DNA from: Victivallales bacterium
GTDB lineage: Bacteria; Verrucomicrobiota; Lentisphaeria; Victivallales; Victivallaceae
DNA: 54,320 nucleotides
Assembly: GCA_031261965.1 (NCBI GenBank)
Contig: JAISIP010000030.1
Coordinates: 1-54,320, forward strand
Direction: 5' to 3'
Below are positions 49,268 through 54,320 of the stretch, in pieces (the first letter of the stretch is position 1; every line of letters begins with the position of its first letter). Under the pieces are notes generated by a model. It worked only from the letters and a program-made list of their open reading frames with translations. It was not told the DNA's origin and searched no databases. A program made the translations under genes and the position numbers.

Positions 49268-51770
49268 AGAGCAACCTCAAAACCCGGAAAATGAGCCGAT
49301 TGAGCCGGTTGAGCAGCCGATTGAGCCGGTTGAGCCGGAAATTGCCGACGAGTCCGCCGTTGCGGCGGTGCGTCATCGGGGAGGCAATGAATATTTCCGG
49401 GCGATGATGGATCAAAACTTTTTGGAATACGCCAGCTATGTGGTAAAAGACCGGGCGATTCCCGATGTCGATGACGGATTTAAGCCGGTGCAACGGCGGA
49501 TTTTGTGGTCGCTCTACAAGATTGACGACGGGAGAACCCACAAGGCGGCGAACGTTATCGGGAACACTATGCATTTTCACCCCCACGGTGACGCGTCGAT
49601 CGGCGATGCTTTAGTGGTGTTGGCAAATAAAGAATATTTTATCACTAAACAGGGGAATTTCGGCAATATCTTGACCGGGAGTCCCGCCGCCGCGCCGCGT
49701 TACATCGAGTGCAGCCTCTCCCCCATGGGGCGCGAAGTGCTTTTTAACAACGACATCACTGAATTCGTCGATTCTTACGACGGGCGAAGCCAGGAGCCGG
49801 TGGTGTTGCCGGTCAAAATTCCGTCGCTTTTGATGCTTGGCAGCGACGGCATCGCGGTCGGTATGGCGACTAAGATTATGCCGCACAATTTCAACGAGCT
49901 GTTGAATGCGCAAATCAGCCAGTTGCGGGGCGAGCCGTTCGCGTTGTACCCCGATTTTCAGCAGGGCGGTTTAATGGATGTCAGCGATTACGAAGATGGC
50001 AACGGTAAAATCACTTTGCGTGCCAAAATCGATATTGAGGGACGCAAGCTGATCATTCGCGAAATTCCGGCGACCACCACCACTGAGAGCTTGATTGCCT
50101 CAATTGAAAAGGCGGCGGAGAAAAACAAAATTAAAATCGCCAGCGTCAACGATTATACCACCCAAAACGCCGAAATTGAGATTATTCCGACCCGTGGGTA
50201 TGACCCGGAACGCACTCGGCAGGCGCTTTTTATGTACACCGATTGTTCGGTGTCGATTTCGGTGAATCTCACGGTTATTTGCGAGAGCCGCCCGGCGGTG
50301 ATGAGCGTTACGGAGGTAATCAAACGCAACACGCGCAAACTCCTGGAGTATCTGAAACGCGAGCTGGAAATCGAAAAGCTCAAACAAGAAGAGCTGTTTC
50401 ACGCCAAAACTTTGGCGCAAATCTTTTTTGAAAATCGCATTTATAAACGTATCGAAGAGTGTGGAAGCGAGGAGGAGGAATATGCCGAAGTTCATTCCGG
50501 GCTTGCTCCATTTAGGAATCTTTTGCGGCGCGACGTCACCAACGAAGATGTCGATAAGCTTTTGGCGTTGCCGGTGCGGCGTATTTCCCGTTTTGACATT
50601 GAGAAAAATCAGCGCGAAATCGCCGAAGTCCTCGCGAAGATGAAAGCGATCGAGAAAAATCTCGCCCATCTCAAAGATTACGCAATAAGCTATTTGAGCA
50701 AACTTTTGGAAAAGTACGGTCATATGTATCCGCGCCGAACTGAGATTGAGCAACTCGCCAAGATCGATCGGACGGTGGCGGCGTTGAATAATATCAAGAT
50801 CGGCTGGGATCGCCGAAACGGCTATATCGGCAGTGCAATTAAAAGCGATGATGTGCTTGCCTGCAACGAGTTTGACCGCTTTGTTTGCGTCAACAAAAAC
50901 GGCATGTACAAGGTTATTGCGTTACCGCCGGAGAAGCTGTTTGTCGGAAAACTCTACGACTTCCGCAAATACGATGCGAATACAGAGTTCGGCGTGATTT
51001 ACCGGGAAACCGCGTCCGGCAAATATTACGGTAAACGTACGACAATTGGCGGATTCATCCTCGACAAAGAGTATATGATTTGCCCGGTGAAATGCAAACT
51101 TGAACTCCTTACTCCGCGTTCGGATGCAATTTACGCATTGTTTGAAACCGATGCCCGGGGCAGGGTGAGCGAAAAAGAGCTGAATCTAATGGAATTGCCA
51201 ATTCGCACTCCCAAGGCACGAGGGGTTTTAATTACCGGCAAGACGGTCACAAAGATTACGCATCGCCGTTATCTCACCCCGGAAGAAATTGAGTCGTTAC
51301 GCCGAGTTGAGGCAAAAGACGGGGTGGACGAAGAAAGTAACGGGCAAATAACGGATGAAATAACGGACGAAATAGCGGACGAAAATCCGCCGGAAGTGAT
51401 GCCGGAAAATCCGCCGGAAATTGAATCCCCTTCTGAAACGGCGATAGAGGAAGCAGATACTTCAATAACGGAATCTACTCCGACACAAAAAGAAGAGACT
51501 TGTGAAGTTGCAGCAGAATTTGTAGAGGAAACGGCTACTCCGGCAGAGGAAATAGTTATCGCTCCGGCAGAGGAAAAAAACCTGATTGTGACTGATATTG
51601 CGGAAACGGCTACTCCGGCAGTTGAGATTTCGGAAGTTTCGCCGCCTTCAAATGCAAAACGCCCGCGGGCAAAAACGCCTAAAGTCAAAAGTGTTGAAAC
51701 TCAAACGAATCCCGCTGATGACAACGACGAAAACGAATTCGGCATGATCCAGTCTGAATTCGGATTTTAG
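49260..51770 (+). CDS. Type IIA DNA topoisomerase, A subunit (GyrA/ParC family), low-complexity N- and C-terminal extensions
   Basis: ASYVVKDRAIPDVDDGFKPVQRRILWSL, HPHGDASIGDAL, APRYIECSLSPMG. Confidence 0.93.
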   Translation: MSEEQPQNPENEPIEPVEQPIEPVEPEIADESAVAAVRHRGGNEYFRAMMDQNFLEYASYVVKDRAIPDVDDGFKPVQRRILWSLYKIDDGRTHKAANVIGNTMHFHPHGDASIGDALVVLANKEYFITKQGNFGNILTGSPAAAPRYIECSLSPMGREVLFNNDITEFVDSYDGRSQEPVVLPVKIPSLLMLGSDGIAVGMATKIMPHNFNELLNAQISQLRGEPFALYPDFQQGGLMDVSDYEDGNGKITLRAKIDIEGRKLIIREIPATTTTESLIASIEKAAEKNKIKIASVNDYTTQNAEIEIIPTRGYDPERTRQALFMYTDCSVSISVNLTVICESRPAVMSVTEVIKRNTRKLLEYLKRELEIEKLKQEELFHAKTLAQIFFENRIYKRIEECGSEEEEYAEVHSGLAPFRNLLRRDVTNEDVDKLLALPVRRISRFDIEKNQREIAEVLAKMKAIEKNLAHLKDYAISYLSKLLEKYGHMYPRRTEIEQLAKIDRTVAALNNIKIGWDRRNGYIGSAIKSDDVLACNEFDRFVCVNKNGMYKVIALPPEKLFVGKLYDFRKYDANTEFGVIYRETASGKYYGKRTTIGGFILDKEYMICPVKCKLELLTPRSDAIYALFETDARGRVSEKELNLMELPIRTPKARGVLITGKTVTKITHRRYLTPEEIESLRRVEAKDGVDEESNGQITDEITDEIADENPPEVMPENPPEIESPSETAIEEADTSITESTPTQKEETCEVAAEFVEETATPAEEIVIAPAEEKNLIVTDIAETATPAVEISEVSPPSNAKRPRAKTPKVKSVETQTNPADDNDENEFGMIQSEFGF

Positions 51771-51779
51771 AGGTGTTTC

Positions 51780-52376
51780 ATGAATTCGGCGATTAGCCAT
51801 TATTCGGAAATCATTGCGAGTCGGCGAAACTGGATTCTGTTCTTTGGCTATGTCAAAATTACCGGCGTGGTAATTGGCGGCGGTTATGCGATTATCGCGG
51901 CGGCTCAAGAGGAGTTTGCGCATCGCCGTAAATGGCTTTCCGAAGACGACATACTTGAGATGATCACAGTCACTCAAACCGTCCCGGGGATTCTCGCCTG
52001 CAACTCAGCGATCTACATCGGCTGGCGAATCAACAAGTTTGCCGGAGCTCTTTGCGCGTTATTTGGCGCGATTTTGCCGTCATTGATTATCATTGTTGCA
52101 ATAGCTGCGGCGATCGGCGCAATGTCGCATTTTATCGATAACGAGTATGTGCAAGGGGCGTTTCGGGGTGTCATCGCCGGTATTGTCGGTTTGGTGATCG
52201 TCACCGCGCTGAAAATGCGCAAAAAAGCACTGGTCGGAGCCTTTGGCCGGTTAATCGCAATCGGTTGTTTAATCGGCATGTGCGTTTTTAAAGTCAATCC
52301 GGCATGGTTGATTGTAGCATCTATAGCACTTGGCATAGTCAAGGTCGCTTTTAAATATGCGGAGAAAAGACCATGA
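51780..52376 (+). CDS. Chromate transporter family protein (half)
   Basis: FFGYVKITGVVIGGGYAIIAAAQEEF, ITVTQTVPGILACNSAIYIGWRI. Confidence 0.88.
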   Translation: MNSAISHYSEIIASRRNWILFFGYVKITGVVIGGGYAIIAAAQEEFAHRRKWLSEDDILEMITVTQTVPGILACNSAIYIGWRINKFAGALCALFGAILPSLIIIVAIAAAIGAMSHFIDNEYVQGAFRGVIAGIVGLVIVTALKMRKKALVGAFGRLIAIGCLIGMCVFKVNPAWLIVASIALGIVKVAFKYAEKRP

Positions 52377-52975
52377 CGCTTTGGGCAATTTACTGGACTT
52401 TTTTTAAATTCGGTTTACTCTGCTTTGGCGGCGGGTATATGCTCGTTCCCCTGCTCTCGGCAGGGCTGGTCGGTACTTCGCCCGGCGCGGTGCTTACTCC
52501 TGAAGCATTTGCAAACCTTATATCGATTGCGCAAGTGACCCCCGGACCGGTCGGAATTAACACGGCAACTTACGTCGGTTTTACGCAACAAGGGGTGTTC
52601 GGAGCGATTTTAGGGACGTTGGGGATAGTGACCCCCGCGCTGGGGCTGGTTATTCTTGCGGTAAAACTGCTGAAAAAGTATGAGAAGAGCGTTCCGGTAC
52701 AAGGCTTTTTAGCCGGAATGCGTCCGGCATCATTTGGGTTGGTGCTGTCGGCGGCGGTGATTTTCGCCGAACTGTCGGTTTTTCGCACGGCGATACCGTG
52801 GGGAAAATTCTGGAATATTTTGAACGGAACGGGTGACGGAATAGGTGGATTCGGGGTAAATTTGGGGTGTGCCTTAATTGCGATCATCACGGTTTTGGTG
52901 TTGTTCAAGACAAAATTTTCTTTTGTCGCCTGGTTGCTGATCTGCGCTTTATTCGGGGTGTTCTTTTGCCGATAA
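52373..52975 (+). CDS. Chromate transporter family protein (half)
   Basis: FFKFGLLCFGGGYMLVPLLSAGLV, ISIAQVTPGPVGINTATYVGF. Confidence 0.9.
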   Translation: MTLWAIYWTFFKFGLLCFGGGYMLVPLLSAGLVGTSPGAVLTPEAFANLISIAQVTPGPVGINTATYVGFTQQGVFGAILGTLGIVTPALGLVILAVKLLKKYEKSVPVQGFLAGMRPASFGLVLSAAVIFAELSVFRTAIPWGKFWNILNGTGDGIGGFGVNLGCALIAIITVLVLFKTKFSFVAWLLICALFGVFFCR

Positions 52976-52980
52976 GGAAT

Positions 52981-52995
52981 TTTTGCAATCAGCTC
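52981..52995. repeat. Family-2 solo TIR end
   Basis: TTTTGCAATCAGCTC identical to 2712-2726. Confidence 0.55.
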
Positions 52996-53015
52996 ATAGG
53001 ATTATGCGGGAGGAA

Positions 53016-54320
53016 TCACTCCGGTTTTGCATGGTTGGTTTTCTCCTGCACGCCGATGTCTTTTAGAAAACGGCAGATGTTCTCGGTCAGAATTTTTTCG
53101 CCCGCCGGAGTGAGTTTGACTGCCTTTATCGTCTTGGTCGTTCGTATATAAGCTTCCGGTACATTCAGTCCCGTTGTGAGATCGGCCACAAATATGCCAT
53201 CGGTCTCTCTTCCTCCGAATTGACGGATCAACTCCCGGTTGAACTGCTCGGCGGTTCGATGGAGTGGATAATATAGTTGCGGTAAATCTGCCGGAAATGT
53301 CACCGGTTCGCCTGTTGATTCTGTCCCCAGTACCAAAAGAACATTCGGTCGGTGCAGACGAATTTCGTTTACCAGTTCTGACAAATTGGTCAGCAAATCA
53401 TCCAGACGTTTGCCGAAATGACTCTCAGCTTCGGTAACGCTAAGCAACTCGCCGGAACAAAGAACCATAAAGACCATATCGATTTCCTTGTCCTTGGGCA
53501 GCAATAATTCTGAATCGTCCCAATAGGATTTGGGACGTCGTGGAGTTCGACCGTTCAGCAACTTTTGATAGGTTTTTGAATAGTACCAGATTTTTTCAGC
53601 TTTCGTATTATCATCGGGGTTGACGACCTCAATTGCCAGTCGCTCAAGTAGGGCATTGGGCGAAAAATGGGTATAAGGACTACTGAAAAACATTATTCGC
53701 AATGGCATCGGGAGTACTTGCCGACGGGGGCGCTCGAAAATGACCGGAGAAGATTCCGCATTGGACGGGAAATTGGCGAGCGGCTCAGGATTGCCCAGAT
53801 AAAAAGGTTTTACCGTGACGGAAGAGGCGGAATTATTCACGGTCAGATGCAATTGCCGGCGCATAAGCTCAAATCCTTTTTTATTGAGCAGCCGGAAGGT
53901 TAGTTGTCTGGTTTGTCCGATGTCGATCTTCTTTGGTTGAAAACTCCAGCACTCCGGATACCGGATGCCGTAATTCGCGTTGACTTCAATTCGCCAATCC
54001 GTTAGATTCTCAATCGGGAAAATCTTCTGATAGGGAAGCTTAAATAGCTGGTCGTGCGGTATGGTTATGACCGAATCTTCGGACAAATTCTCGGAGCGGC
54101 GACGAATAAAATCCTGCATTTCCGGCGTATAGATTGTCGCTCGGTCGATCTCGTAGAGCAAATAATCGTAAGTGCGGTATCGATAGGATTCGATCAATTT
54201 TAACGGAATTGCCTGTTGCAAATATCGCCGAATGGTAGGATCGGCGATCGGGACTCTGGTCAGAAAAAAGAGGCGTTGGCGGTGTGGCAGGGTTTGGTTC
54301 AGTTGATCCCAGAACTCATT
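53016..54320 (-). CDS. SGNH/GDSL-like hydrolase or related secreted protein, 5' end beyond window
   Basis: Frame stays open to window edge (...NEFWDQLNQTLPHRQRLFFLTRVPIADPTIRRYLQQ...); DMVFMVLCSGELLSVTEAESHFGKRLDDLLTNLSELVNEIRLHRPNVLLVLGTES layout. Confidence 0.5.
   Translation of the reverse strand, partial: NEFWDQLNQTLPHRQRLFFLTRVPIADPTIRRYLQQAIPLKLIESYRYRTYDYLLYEIDRATIYTPEMQDFIRRRSENLSEDSVITIPHDQLFKLPYQKIFPIENLTDWRIEVNANYGIRYPECWSFQPKKIDIGQTRQLTFRLLNKKGFELMRRQLHLTVNNSASSVTVKPFYLGNPEPLANFPSNAESSPVIFERPRRQVLPMPLRIMFFSSPYTHFSPNALLERLAIEVVNPDDNTKAEKIWYYSKTYQKLLNGRTPRRPKSYWDDSELLLPKDKEIDMVFMVLCSGELLSVTEAESHFGKRLDDLLTNLSELVNEIRLHRPNVLLVLGTESTGEPVTFPADLPQLYYPLHRTAEQFNRELIRQFGGRETDGIFVADLTTGLNVPEAYIRTTKTIKAVKLTPAGEKILTENICRFLKDIGVQEKTNHAKPE

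Overview
This 54 kb chromosomal window is gene-dense. It probably comes from a Lentisphaerota/PVC-type bacterium, inferred from the H-X9-DG prepilin-type protein and gene content and not proven. Main blocks: (i) PP2C phosphatase, orphan OppF/DppF-type ATPase, FHA protein, ftsH, DUF167 and cofactor-independent phosphoglycerate mutase (250-6441 +). (ii) A long, tightly coupled B12 uptake and biosynthesis operon on the minus strand (24536 down to 6477). It starts with a recognisable promoter and compact cobalamin riboswitch, and its first gene is a prepilin-like H-X9-DG protein, followed by BtuF/BtuC/BtuD-like genes and cob/cbi genes. (iii) murI and a nucleotide-sugar cluster (24934-33236 +). (iv) ilvE, panC, hisD, a pseudopilin and a polyprenol/phytol-kinase-like gene. 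(v) gyrB, recA. (vi) a TPR/ExbB/ExbD/TonB-like/zinc-ribbon/lipoprotein operon. (vii) a second type IIA topoisomerase pair. (viii) a split chromate transporter and a partial SGNH-like protein. The most interesting signal is an interspersed palindromic element, 'family 1'. It is about 169 bp, has ~20 bp terminal inverted repeats AGGGTATCTCTAAAAACTGG / CCAGTTTTTAGAGATACCCT and contains an internal hairpin. Copies sit in frame inside the 5' ends of three operon genes (DUF523, cobB/cbiA, btuD-like), directly after start codons that overlap or adjoin the previous gene's stop. Those copies are open in one shared reading frame, while the two long intergenic copies have stop codons in that frame. This resembles the Rickettsia palindromic element phenomenon but with an unrelated-looking sequence. 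A second palindromic family, 'family 2' (TIR GAGCTAATTGCAAAACTA, 168 bp), lies in intergenic regions. All calls were made by eye from the sequence and ORF track; no searches or folding were run.
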